Assembly (NCBI GenBank): GCA_031835245.1
Contig: JAVKOQ010000437.1
Location: 1-38,476, forward strand
DNA length: 38,476 bases
Source of the DNA: Balamuthia mandrillaris
Lineage: Eukaryota > Discosea > Longamoebia > Balamuthiidae
Direction: 5' to 3'
In this document: positions 12,301 through 21,913 of the stretch, piece by piece
How positions within the stretch are numbered: the first letter of the stretch is position 1
Layout of the letters: the number at the start of each line of letters is the position of its first letter
Position numbers and translations under genes: made by a program
Notes under the pieces: model-generated
Told to the model about the DNA's origin: nothing
The model's input: the letters and a program-made list of their open reading frames with translations, nothing else
The model's database searches: none

Positions 12301-13546
12301 CCAAGACCAAAAAGAAAACCAAGAAAAAGACTGAAAAGAGAAAGAAGAGCGCAGAGAACGAGTCTCCCAGCCCATATATCAGAGAGCTCAGTCATTCTGT
12401 GAATGCCCTTCCCACTGACTCGGCACGGAAGATGAGCAAGCTGTTGGGAGTATCAGTGGAAGAATTAGGCGGAAGTAGCCCACAAGCAGCCTCCACGCCA
12501 CCACCAACTGTTCATCGCAAAGCCACCAAGCTGCTTGGCATCGATCCAGACCAGATGGCTGCCATGCAAGCCGCTCAGAAAAAGTCCAAAGGCTCCACCG
12601 TCTCCGCTGGAGGAAAAAGGAAGGTAACGCCTCCTTCCGTGCCTGGTGCATCGACAGTGAGGGGAATACCCGATCAGCGAAAGAAACGTTCTTCTCTGCT
12701 GAGGTCCCAGTCTTCTTCCAGAATTGGTTCTCCTTTGGAAGGCTCGGGGGAGTTCACGCTTGATAACTTTTCTTCTCCTTCGGCTTCGCGTGCTTCTCGT
12801 ATGTATTTTGGGTGAAATATTGTTGTTGTTGTCTTTTGGATGATACTGACATTTTTACAGGCGGTGGCAGAGAGTCAGCAAGTGGTAGTATGCACGACCA
12901 AGAATCCCTGGGCTTGGATACTGCCAAGTTCCAACTGTTGGGAATGTTCCTCGACGATGCTGAGTTCCGCCAAGAAGTTACCGAGCTGCTGCTGGAGGAA
13001 GGAATACAGATGTCGTTAGCGGCCGCCTCCCCTAGCGCCAATGATAAACCTTGTACCATCCGACAGCTCACCACCGAACTCGACAGCTTCAAAGAGAAGC
13101 TAAAACTGGCGTTGACGGACGTGTCGAAACAAGGTGGTAGCGGGGATACCAAAGAATGGGTGGCCAAGCATGCTTCCTCCATCTGCTCCGCACTAAAGGC
13201 ATCCGTGCAGGAGAGCAGCTTGCCTCATCCCCGAGAGCTGGGCTTGTACCTAAAACAATGGCAGAAGGAAGACGCTAACGGGCATGTCTTTGGATGGAAG
13301 GATAACATCTCTGCTCTGGTGTTGCATTCCAAAGTCTCGCAGGAACCTCCTCTAGCCATCTTGGACGTTCGGTCCAGCGTCAACAAATCGGATGTGGCCA
13401 CTCTCCTTCGAACCGCCTCCTTCTACCAAACCAGCGAACGAACCAGCGCTCAACCCAACGTCTGTGTGCTTTGCAACTTTGTGTCGGATGATGCCAAGGA
13501 CATTGCCAGCCGTTATAAGAACCTCTTCATCATCAACATGATATGA
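7537..13546 (+). CDS. Double RasGEF protein: two tandem RasGEFN + CDC25-homology modules
   Basis: This is a guanine-nucleotide exchange factor for Ras-type GTPases with two complete modules in one polypeptide of about 1,450 residues. In-phase exons: 7537-7548, an uncertain exon near 7659, 7791-7997, 8111-8357, 8578-8897, 8962-9192, 9318-9467, 9537-9629, 9715-9874, 9977-10266, 10342-10476, 10545-10653, 10711-10844, 10905-11094, 11227-11460, 11527-11732, 11816-11927, 11989-12194, 12282-12798 and 12861-13546. Module A: RasGEFN (FLLTYRTFTTPPELLDLL, RLRVFNVLKTWV) then catalytic part (DPLEVARQLTLIEYNLY, CKSLNNYNGMMEIISGLQ, IPYLGVYLTDLTFIEDG). Module B repeats the order (FLMTYTTFTTRVEVMQLL, RLRVFNVCKNWI, EEFARQLTIMEQNLF, GLNNFNSMVEIVMGLNL). 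Between them is a Lys/Ser-rich linker with no stop and no new start. The C-terminal ~400 residues contain two KLLG motifs and a domain I do not recognise. The N-terminal two exons are the least certain. Confidence 0.92.
8008..8050. repeat. (CT)n in RasGEF intron 7998-8110
   Basis: About 20 CT units sit on the sense strand between the donor at 7998 and the acceptor at 8110. This is the same placement as the other intronic pyrimidine repeats of this window. Confidence 0.85.
9262..9303. repeat. (CT)n in RasGEF intron 9193-9317
   Basis: About 20 CT units on the sense strand end 14 nt before the AG acceptor at 9316-9317. The tract therefore is the polypyrimidine tract of this intron. Confidence 0.85.
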
Positions 13547-13793
13547 GAAGGGTTTGTGCCAAATGTAATGTTTTTTTCTTTTCGTTTTGCTGTATTATTT
13601 AATACAGTATTATTTTAATATTTTTTAAAAAACTACTACTTCTCTCTCTGCTATCTGATTCTTGGTTGCTTCCACTCGTAAGGCGACTGCTCAAAGATTG
13701 CGTAGTATAAGAAGGTTCAACATTTTCTCTCTTTTTTCCCACGTCTTTTTTTTTCTCCCTTTTCCTCCTCTTTTGGTTATTTCCTTCTCTTCA

Positions 13794-13835
<42 letters not shown>

Positions 13836-13865
13836 TTCATACTTACTAACCAAAAAAAAAGTCCT

Positions 13866-13900
<35 letters not shown>

Positions 13901-13963
13901 TCAACCTGTTTTATTATTTATAGTAGTTTATAAAAGTACTATCTTGCAGTACAATCTTCTTTG
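13547..13963. other. Convergent 3' interval with two (CT)n tracts
   Basis: This interval separates the RasGEF stop (plus strand) from the stop of the next gene (minus strand). It contains (CT)n tracts at 13799-13832 and 13869-13897 and T-rich stretches suitable for 3' end formation of both genes. I see no gene in it. Confidence 0.6.
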
Positions 13964-15824
13964 CTAAACAGAGATGTTTTGGAGAGGTTTGCTGTACTTG
14001 CCGGAACTAGACCTTGACAACTTTCTTTTGCTCTTCCTCTCTTCCTTTTCTCTTTTTTTCTTCTCTTCTTTGGCTCGTTTTTCTTGTCGCTTCTTTTCCT
14101 TCTTGGAGGGCGTTTCGTTTGAAGAGGAGAGGGAGCTGTTCTTCCTGCGGGAGTGCGTGTTGAGAGCAGCACCGCTGGCCGAACGCATCATCTTTTCAGA
14201 TGAAGCAAAGGTAGGAGGTGGTGTGGCGCTGCCCAGAACAACTCTTCCGCTGCTGCTGCTTAGCATCGACTCTACCCCAGAAGAGGACTGAGATCGCCAC
14301 GAATGACCTGCATGGAATGACTTTCTTCTTTCCTTCTTTTTGCGTCTATCGCTGTTCATGATGGCGGACGAAAACAGAAAGTGAAAGAGGGAGGGTGAGA
14401 AGTTTCGAAACGGAAGAGAACAGGAAAACGGAGGGAAAGGAACGGTTTTTGTACGTGATAACTTTGGTCGGTTGGGCATGTTGGGTAAAAGAGGCAGCAG
14501 AAGATGATGGAGAAAGCGACGGAGAGGTTAAGGCGGATGAGCTGGAATGAGGAGAAGGGGCAGGACTGGATTGAGAGTTAACTGCAGCGGTAACATTGCT
14601 ACCATAACTGGCTCTCCGTTTAAAGGGAGGCGGCACAAAGCTACCAGGTCGTCCTCGCAGGGAAGAGCTCTTTTTCTTTTTCTTTTGTTTTTCACGAGGA
14701 GAGGTCGGTGAGGAGTTTGTTGACTTCCTGTCAATGGGAGAAGAGGAGGTGAAGAGAGCCAAGGGTGGCAATGAAGCGCCCCTTGATCGGCGCTGGCGTG
14801 CTCCCCGGTTCTCTACAAGAGGACTGTACAAGTGACGGAGGAGAAGAGGAAAAACAGAGGAGAGAGATGATTTAAAGAGAGAAGAACACTTAGAAGGCAG
14901 AACGGCTTTTGTTCTTTGCAAAACAAGCAAACAAGCAAACAAACAGGCAAACAGGCAAACAAACAAACAAACAAACAAACAAACAAACAAACAAACAAAC
15001 AAACAAACAAACAAACAAACAAACAAACAAACAAACAAACAAACAAACAAACAAACAAACAAACAAACAAACAAACAAACAAACAAACAAACAAACAAAC
15101 AAACAAACAAACAAACAAACAAACAAACAAACAAACAAACAAACAAACAAACAAACAAACAAACAAACAAACAAACAAACAAACAAACAAACAAACAAAC
15201 AAACAAACAAACAAACAAACAAACAAACAAACAAACAAACAAACAAACAAACCTCAATAAATGAGAACTGGAAGTAGCAGAGGCAACAGAGCAATGAGCC
15301 TCCTGAAAGGCGAGTACTTTTAGCCTATAGAGCGAAAGACCTTGGTTCAGCTCCTCCCACAGCTGATTCTCCTTCCTGAATTCCAGTTCTTCCTCCGCCG
15401 TCATGACGCCATTGAGCCCTTCCTCCTCCAACATCCCCTGCAAACGAGGGCGAGCGGTCTGACATTGGCTGAAATATACTTGAAGGGAGGCTGCCAGCAC
15501 TGTTACGTAGTACTCCACGCAGCCGGCCAGCTTTGTTAAGGCGGAAGCTTTTGGCAAAGAGAGCAGAGGCTCTTCCTCGATGTCCATGTCCTCCAAGCAA
15601 GCCAACAACTCGTGCACTTGGTTCATGATAGGCTTATGGACAATGTGCAGCAGTTCTTCCTCCGCTTCTTTCTTGCGCAGTAACGCTTTCAGCCGCTCGC
15701 TTGAGGCCAGTTCCTCCTCCTTCTTCCGGTTGTCCTCCACGACACATCCCTCCTCCACTGGCACCAAGTATGGTCCGCTATCACCAGCCCGACCGCTCAC
15801 TTCCCCAGCTGATGATGATAACAT
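13964..15824 (-). CDS. Unrecognised 442-residue protein, helical N-half and Ser/Lys-rich C-half
   Basis: Three exons join in phase: 15824-15253, 14823-14455 and 14351-13964, giving 443 codons including the stop. I do not recognise the family. Residues 30-190 are rich in Glu, Leu and Lys and look alpha-helical or coiled-coil (KALLRKKEAEEELLHIVHK, LEFRKENQLWEELNQGL). Residues 200-330 are Ser/Pro-rich and likely disordered. The C-terminus is strongly basic (KKEKKRQEKRAKEEKKK), which could suit a nuclear or nucleolar location, though that is inference. The first intron (14824-15252) is almost wholly a (CAAA)n array. The start at 15824 is the first Met of the open frame; upstream there is a T-rich or A-rich tract and then the next gene. 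Confidence 0.7.
14926..15252. repeat. (CAAA)n tetranucleotide array, about 74 perfect copies
   Basis: A (CAAA)n tract, imperfect at its left end and perfect from about 14,956 to 15,251, lies within the first intron of the minus-strand gene. On the sense strand it reads (GTTT)n and starts at the splice donor itself (GAG|GTTTGT). The apparent Val-Cys-Leu-Phe and Lys-Gln-Thr-Asn proteins read from it are artefacts. Confidence 0.95.
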
Positions 15825-16019
15825 TGGTGCTGGCTCTTGGCCTCTCCTGTTGTTTTGCTGCTATATCTTTCTTCGTTTCTTACCAAAAAAAAAAAAAAAT
15901 ATAATCGAGAAATTAAGTAACGCTATTCTGGCGGTGACCGTTGTTATAGGAACACTGGTGTCTCGGAAACTGTGTCCGCACCAACCGTGTTGTTATTGGT
16001 TGTGCGATCAATCAATAGT

Positions 16020-17460
16020 TTAAAGCAGGAAGCCCACCAACACAGCAAGAGGAGAAAGCAAAATGGCGCCGGAGGAAGGATTGAAATATTCCTCCGCCGG
16101 GTCTCGGAGGGAATTGTTATCAACCCCTTCGCTATCTTCCATCAGTTGATCCACGTCTGGCGTCGTTGCAACCACGTTCGACTCGATGCCACACAGGTCG
16201 CTTCCTCTCAAGAACTTGAAGTACCCGTTCACACCCCAGCTTGTGCCCCAGCTATTCGCGCACAACCAGTACGGCTTACCTATTGTTTAAACTTCTGGTG
16301 TAAGTTTATTTCGGTGTTCAGTCGTCCTACTGAAACAAACAAAGATAACTGACCAGCATCTTCACCCCAACCGATTATGCGGACAGCATGCCCCCCTTCA
16401 GCGAGTCCAGACACGGTATCGTACACTCCTCCCTCATACTCTACAAAGTTCTCATAAATAGTAAAACCTTTTGCAAAAGAAAACATTTAAGCAGAAGAAG
16501 CAAGAGAATGGAAAACGAAGGAGAAAAGCTCAACCTGCAAGAATAGGACCGTTGGCGTATATCTCGTTCATCATAGCCGTCTCTCCCGAGAGCTTATGAC
16601 ACCTGAGAGCCATATGTCAGTCAGCGAGGCAGAGGACAAACAAAGTGGTAACACACCCATCAGCGTAAAAGATGATGCTTGCCTCAGCCCCTGAATCACA
16701 TGTGTAATCAGAGCACGTCTGCTGCTTGGCCACATAGTTGTTGCAGCTGTCAGAGACCGTTCCCTCCTTGCTCAGGTAAGCCAACGCCTGGTCCAAGTAT
16801 CCGCCATCACACCCTTGGTTACAGTTTGTTCCTAATACTGGTACTAATAGCGAAAACATCTGACTCTTTACACGGGATGGATGCAAGGGAGGATAAAGGA
16901 AAGGTGCATACATTTACAAGACTGGTCACAGTTGATCTGTTGTTGAGGAGATAGCAGCTTCCTTACAGTAGCATTGGTGCTTATGCAGAACCTGTCCGTA
17001 AGTAACTAATGAAGCATAAGTAAAAGGGAGAAAAGAAGAAGAGCAAGAAAAAGGAAAAGGAAGAAGAAAAAGAAGACATGCATGCAAAAGAAAACTATAA
17101 GGACAACGATGCCAAGTAGACTAAAATGTTAGATGGCAAACCTGACTAGTGGTGACAGCCCAGCAGCTACCACAAGATCCTTGATCAAATATACCTGAGA
17201 TACATTCAGGCCATCTGTCCCGTGCATCAAACTCATCAGGAAGAGTTTGTGCGACCACCACTTTGTTCGGGCATATACCTAAGTCGATGTCCAGGGATGA
17301 AAGACCTGGAAATCAAAGCCAAATAAGAGTTGGGCCATATTTGAAAAAAGAACTTGTGAGAAACAGAATGAATACCAAGTCCATGCCTTCGTCTTTGTCC
17401 AATAGAACAAGAAACAGCACATAAAATTAGGATTACTAGCAGTTGAAAAGAAGTTCTCAT
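16020..17460 (-). CDS. Cathepsin B-like papain-family cysteine protease, secreted, probable GPI anchor
   Basis: Seven exons join in phase: 17460-17376, 17305-17142, 17005-16912, about 16837-16657, 16602-16535, 16467-16354 and 16279-16020. The start at 17460 gives a classical signal peptide ([18 protein letters not shown]); an upstream in-frame Met at 17490 fits less well. The mature enzyme begins near [14 protein letters not shown] and keeps the papain active site: Cys in [10 protein letters not shown], His in [11 protein letters not shown] and Asn in [10 protein letters not shown], plus the [11 protein letters not shown] block and the cathepsin B-like C-terminal motif [12 protein letters not shown]. 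There is little or no propeptide (about 25 residues). The protein ends with a spacer, small residues (SSGA) and a hydrophobic tail ([14 protein letters not shown]), the layout of a GPI-attachment signal, so it may be tethered at the cell surface or in lysosomal membranes. Confidence 0.9.
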
Positions 17461-17570
17461 TTGATGCTTCTCACAGTGATTTGGTACCACTATAACCAGG
17501 AGTGCTCCTGTTTTTTCAGTCGTCTGCCTTTGTTAGTGAACGGATGCCTAAAAATACAATCCCTCCCAAC

Positions 17571-18790
17571 CTAATAGGAACTGTTTATTCTCCGGATGCA
17601 ACACATCATTATATTACATTGACTTTTGGTGTTAGAATGCGGCACCAAAGCAACCTTTAGGCACCAAAAGGTCTTGTTCTCCCCCAACTGGTGATGGACT
17701 TGGCCGCACTTGCCACAGGTCTGGGAGGTGTATTCCTCATCGCAGAGGCAGACCATACAGGACGGAAATTGCTTGGCCTTGTTGAGGAGCCTCTGTCTGA
17801 AGTGATAGTGGGATTAGGTGAGCATGGATGATAAGCCAATGCAGCGTTGGCCTCACAGGCACCATCTGCTGGCTCCTGAACTCTGGCAGAAGGATGACAG
17901 AGAAGTTCCTGACCAATCAAGACACGAGCTTCTTGTGGAGGTCATCCACCAGGTTGCAGATCCTCTGGCGAAGCTGAACAGCAGTCCTTCAGAGATGGCG
18001 CCGTTGTCTGTGGTTGGCCTTGGTGCCCTTACTCTGCATGTGATCCAGGTGGTGGCACAGCTTGCCTATCTCATTAATGTCTGCTTTGCCCCACTCGGTG
18101 ATGCAAATGGTCATGAATGTGCACCCCTGGATCCAAGGCGATGATGCCTGCCTCTATCCTTTGGTGCTCACTGGCTTGGGTCTCGCCCATGAGCTTCAAA
18201 GGCTGAGGCACATAGAGGTAGTAATGACTCAGGTGAATATCTTTTACTAGAAAGCTCAGCATCCAACCCAGGGAGTGGAACCACAACAGCTCCATCTGCC
18301 AACTCTTCTGCAGCTTTACCTGGGACAGAACTTTGTAGTTCTTGTCCCTCGCTTTGATTTAAGCCTCTCTGCAGAGGAGTTGGTAGATAAAGCTGTTGTG
18401 GTTCCACTCCCTGGGTTGGATGCTGAGAGACTAGCTCTTGTCTTCCAACTATGGAACTTCATCTCAAATCCAGTCCTATCTGCCATTGAAGAAATCATCA
18501 ATAGCATCACTGCAAATGTATCAAGGAGTTTCCAGCATCCACACATGACACTTGTCTTCTTTATTAAAATTGCTATTATTCAGGAATTTTTCCCTGACTG
18601 CTTATTCATCTCCTCAAGAGGCATTTCTTCATGTTCATAATGGAACTCCATGGCCTTGTTATACTGTGTTGAACCACTTGGCCAATGTCTCCATTTGTTC
18701 TTAGCACAGAAGATAAAGGCAGATCTTCTCCACTTGCTAAAGGCGGCAGAGCTGCCTACCTTCCAAAGGAAGAACATCACTTAAAGTATT
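17571..18790 (-). pseudogene. Decayed Fanzor (eukaryotic TnpB/OrfB-like RNA-guided nuclease)
   Basis: The minus strand carries, in shifting frames, the ordered landmarks of a TnpB/Fanzor protein. A possible N-terminal block lies at 18,600-18,760 (STQYNKAMEFHYEHEE). RuvC-I is IIALDPGV near 18,140; helical motifs follow (QLRQRICNLVDDLHKKL, near 17,950); RuvC-II is FSVILLPEF near 17,895; and a zinc ribbon is EEYTSQTCGKCGQVHH followed by NKTFWC near 17,700. The last RuvC Asp motif, expected right after the zinc ribbon, is not visible. Fanzors are eukaryotic relatives of the transposon nuclease TnpB that cut DNA guided by an omega-RNA. Here the frame is interrupted several times and a foldback sequence sits inside, so no active nuclease is expected. 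It lies directly upstream of the cathepsin gene. Confidence 0.75.
18255..18427. repeat. Foldback inverted repeat, 59-bp arms, inside the Fanzor relic
   Basis: The left arm 18255-18313 and right arm 18369-18427 are reverse complements with four mismatches, separated by 55 nt. The spacer holds a smaller imperfect palindrome (GGGACAGAACT / AGTTCTTGTCCC). It could be a small foldback element inserted into the Fanzor gene or an inverted duplication of part of it. Confidence 0.8.
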
Positions 18791-18942
18791 TGCTACAACA
18801 AAGGTTAGGGGCAGGTACTCAGAACCTACGGCATTCAACTCCCCATGGTCCATTCTTTAAAACTCTAAGTCCATAAGTCTAACGGATAAAGTGGGTCAAA
18901 GTAGCAATTTTTTCAATTTTTGTATAGGAATACCTATATAAT

Positions 18943-19789
18943 CTAACAAGAAAATATCATAATATCATCATCATCATCATTCTCCTCTGTCTCTTCCTCT
19001 TCATCCAAGATGGATATAACTGTAGTAGTAGTGAAAGTAGGAGATGATGATGGGGAGGAAGTGTTGTCATCATCATCATGATCCAATTTGTCAAAGTCCT
19101 CATCATGGGCCACCAAGTATTTGGCCTTCAAAGCATCAAGATTGTTGGAGAATTCTGTGAGGAGATTGTGCCATTTATCATAGCAATCATTGTTGGTTCG
19201 ACATTGGGTAGGCAAGTGTTTGGCAATCTCCAACCAGGACCATTTATCACACAAGCACCAAGTGACAAGTCTATGGATTTCTGGTGCCTGCCAAGCAATC
19301 TGTTGCTGATGGCCATTCTTCTGATATTTGAGTTGACTGGTTACCATTGTTGTTGCTGAAGTGCTCTGCGAACTTGTTATCATTGTGGTGTTTGTTTTTT
19401 TGAGTCAGGATTCTTGTCATCATCATCAGAATTGAGAGAAGCAAGGGAGGATGACTGCTCTTGACGAAGGGTGAGGAATGCTTTGTGAATAGGTGATCCA
19501 TTGACCAACTTGGGAAGTATAGGAGCTACAAACTCATCCACCAGCTCATTCAAGCCACTGAAAAAGCTTTGTAGAATGCCAGAGATGTGTTGACAGCACA
19601 GCTGGCAATGACTATTGGGCCAACAAAGAGGAGATTTGTTTTTGGCCTCATAGGTGGCTGCTGCTTCAGCTAGCACATCCTTATCAAACTCATCTAGATA
19701 ATTTTCTACCCAAGCAGTACAACATTCAAGCCACAAGGAGCAATAAAATCGTATTTGTTGATCTTTGGTTGGCAAATCTGTTTATTTCA
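18943..19789 (-). pseudogene. SANT/Myb-domain gene copy, paralogue of the recombinase C-terminus
   Basis: Two minus-strand reading frames (19,775-19,380 and 19,383-18,943) together resemble the last exon of the recombinase gene at 22901-23504. Both share an acidic/aromatic lead (LWLECCTAWVENYLDEF versus LWYCCSNDWVRTHEEEL), the block ELVDEFVAPILPKLVNGSPI versus ELVDEFTAPVDKTLEEGSPI, and a Myb-like helix set (WSWLEIAKHLPTQ, then CRTNNDCYDKWHNLL). A frame change separates the halves, which could be decay or a tiny intron. The C-terminus is an Asp/Glu-rich tail. No recombinase catalytic exon lies next to it, so it is a partial copy. The Myb third helix is less canonical than in the other copy. 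Confidence 0.6.
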
Positions 19790-20015
19790 TGAACCACCTA
19801 AAGAAGCACTCTACTGGTCAAATTTCTGGAAATACGGGCAGATATCCGCCTTCTTTCTCCATATTAGGTAAAATGCTCAAATAAACGGCCAGATATATGG
19901 TCAGAGGCAAATTTGATGTTTCTATGGTCGTTTGTACAGTCCATTACCATTACCAAGAAGAGCATGCACCCAATATTACCAAGTTTATAAAGATTAAAGA
20001 CACACTTGCTTTAAA

Positions 20016-20841
20016 TTAAAAACAATTAAGTAAAACTAAAGAGGAAGTAGGGTTGTGAAAGTTTGAGTGAGAAACAACTGCTGGCTGTTGCAGTTGTTCC
20101 AAAGAGAACACGCACTCTTGAGCAAAGGAATCAGAGAGTAGATGCACAGCAGGCAAGTTAATGACAGGTGTAAAAAAATAAGATCTCTGAATAGCGGCCT
20201 TGTAAGCAGCAGAGATTCTTGCTCCATGGTAAGTAGTTAGCTGTTCATTAACTGTTGCAGTAAAGGAAAAGAAGTCCTGTATTTTAACAGCAATGACTTT
20301 TGGCATAACAAAAGGAGGAACAAGCAAGAAGGGAGATCCTTTAACAACAGCTACTTCGCCAGTATACAGCTCCATATGAGGTAGCACAAGATGTTGAAAC
20401 AAAGTACATGAGCAGGTGTGCCTCCACCATATCTTTGTTTGAGCTCTATGGTGACTACATTTAAGTACCATATGACAGTTAATCATAAGACTTCAATAAA
20501 AACTGCAATAGAAAAGTATGACACTAACCTGTAGTTTTGTGTTCATTTTGTTCTGCATCTTCTTCTTGTTCTTCACTGTCTACTTCGTTCTTGTTTTCTT
20601 CATCTTCAAAGTTTTCTTCTTCTACCACTACTTTTTCTTCTTCTTCTTCTTCATTTGAATGAAGCATTTTTTTTCTTCTATATGCTCTCTGTTGCTGTTG
20701 TGCAAGTCGTTTTAGTGTTGTTTTGCTTTGTGTGGATGTATGATTGTTGAGAATTACTCTCAACATATTAGTTCTGTTGCCCCTTTCCTTTCCTTTTCTT
20801 CCTGTTGACATCCTTGACGTGGACCAATCGCCTGCTGCCAC
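20016..20841 (-). CDS. Unrecognised split gene, basic N-terminus and acidic stretch
   Basis: A minus-strand frame from 20,841 or from an internal Met at about 20,811 (MSTGRKGKERGNRTNMLRVI) runs through a basic segment, poly-Glu and Asp/Glu-rich sequence, to a probable donor ACAG|GTTAGT near 20,526. A second frame at 20,486-20,016 encodes about 150 residues (for example VIAVKIQDFFSFTATVNEQL) with no family I recognise. The two may be exons of one gene, and may belong with the Myb-like copy just downstream on the same strand. Boundaries and function are uncertain. Confidence 0.35.
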
Positions 20842-20993
20842 ATCGCTAGGCTTCTTCCTTTTATTCCGTTGCTTCCTTCTCTCTTTCTTTTAGTTAGTTA
20901 GTTTTGTTTCATTCACACCACACTTTCCCTCTTGACACCCTTTGTTCCCTTGTTCCCTCTTTGAATAATACGTTTTGGTCCCATCCGTTCGTG

Positions 20994-21871
20994 TTATTCA
21001 CCCTTTCTAACATGATGCTTGTGTTGTGGTACAAGTCCTGGTATTTCTCTGTCATCTTCACTCTCTGCAATGTATTCAAGGTAGTTAATGCCTCTGTTGT
21101 CATCCCAGCCTTCGTCATAGTCCCAGTCATCATTGCCATTGCTGTCATCAAAGTCTTTGCTGGCATTGCTGCCTTTTATGTCATCGCAGTCAATGCTCTC
21201 TTCTCCATCATCACAGTCATTACAGCTTTCTCTGTCATCACAGTATTTGCTGTCATCATCACCATCAATATCACAATCCTCTCTGTCATCTTCTCTATCA
21301 TTGTTGCCATTGCTGTCATCATTGCTGTTGCTATCATAGTTGCCATCATTGTTGTCACAGTTGTTGTTGTCATCAATGCCTTCATGCTCCTTGCTCTCCT
21401 TGCTGTCTTCACTCTCTTCTCTCTCTTTGCTCTCTTTGATATCTTTGCTGTCTTTGCTGGCTTCAATGCCTTTACTCTCTTTGCTGTCTTTGCTGTCTTT
21501 GCTGGCTTCACTGTCTTCCTGTCTTCACTGGCTTTGCTGGCTTTGCTGGCTTTGCTCTCTTTGCTGTCTTTGCTGTCTTGGCTCTCTTCGCTGTCTTTGC
21601 TCTCTTTGCTTTTTTCAATCTCTTTGCTATCTTCACTCTCTGTTATGTCATTGCAGTCTTCGCTATCACCACTGTCATTGTTGCTATCTGCATCTGCACT
21701 ATTTTCGTTGTCTATGTTATTACTGCTGACTTTGTAGCTGTCATCTTCACTCTGCTTTCTCTTTTTTTCCCTGTGTTGGTGTTTTCTAGAGAACAAATTC
21801 TGCAGACAGAGTGAAGAATCAGACCTCAAGTAAGTACATGACCTCAAATCAAGCAGCAATACTGCAGCCAT
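20994..21871 (-). CDS. Acidic Asp-Ser-Lys/Glu repeat protein, frame change in the middle
   Basis: The minus strand encodes a hydrophilic low-complexity protein built of D-S-K, D-S-E and D/N-rich triplets, ending in a non-repetitive tail (WDYDEGWDDNRGINYLEY, then EIPGLVPQHKHH and a stop at 20,994). The repeat reads in one frame from about 21,800 to 21,525 and in another from there to the stop. This implies either a one-base change in the repeat or a small intron. The opposite strand has a long hydrophobic ORF (FAVFAVFAGF-like), which is the antisense shadow. The 5' end may include an intron ending CTGTCTGCAG near 21,800. I do not recognise the family. Confidence 0.5.
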
Positions 21872-21913
21872 AAATTATTATTCTTTTAGGGGGAAAGAAA
21901 AAGAAAATACTTC

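Noticed and set aside
14926-15252. Possible CRISPR-like array
   Set aside because: Uniform 4-bp repeats without spacers; a plain microsatellite.
14909-15294. Long ORFs made of repeated VCLF or KQTN units
   Set aside because: They are translations of the (CAAA)n tetranucleotide array, which lies in an intron of the minus-strand gene.
20904-21737. Hydrophobic 277-residue ORF resembling a membrane protein
   Set aside because: It is the antisense of the Asp/Ser/Lys repeat protein; the minus strand has the non-repetitive coding tail.
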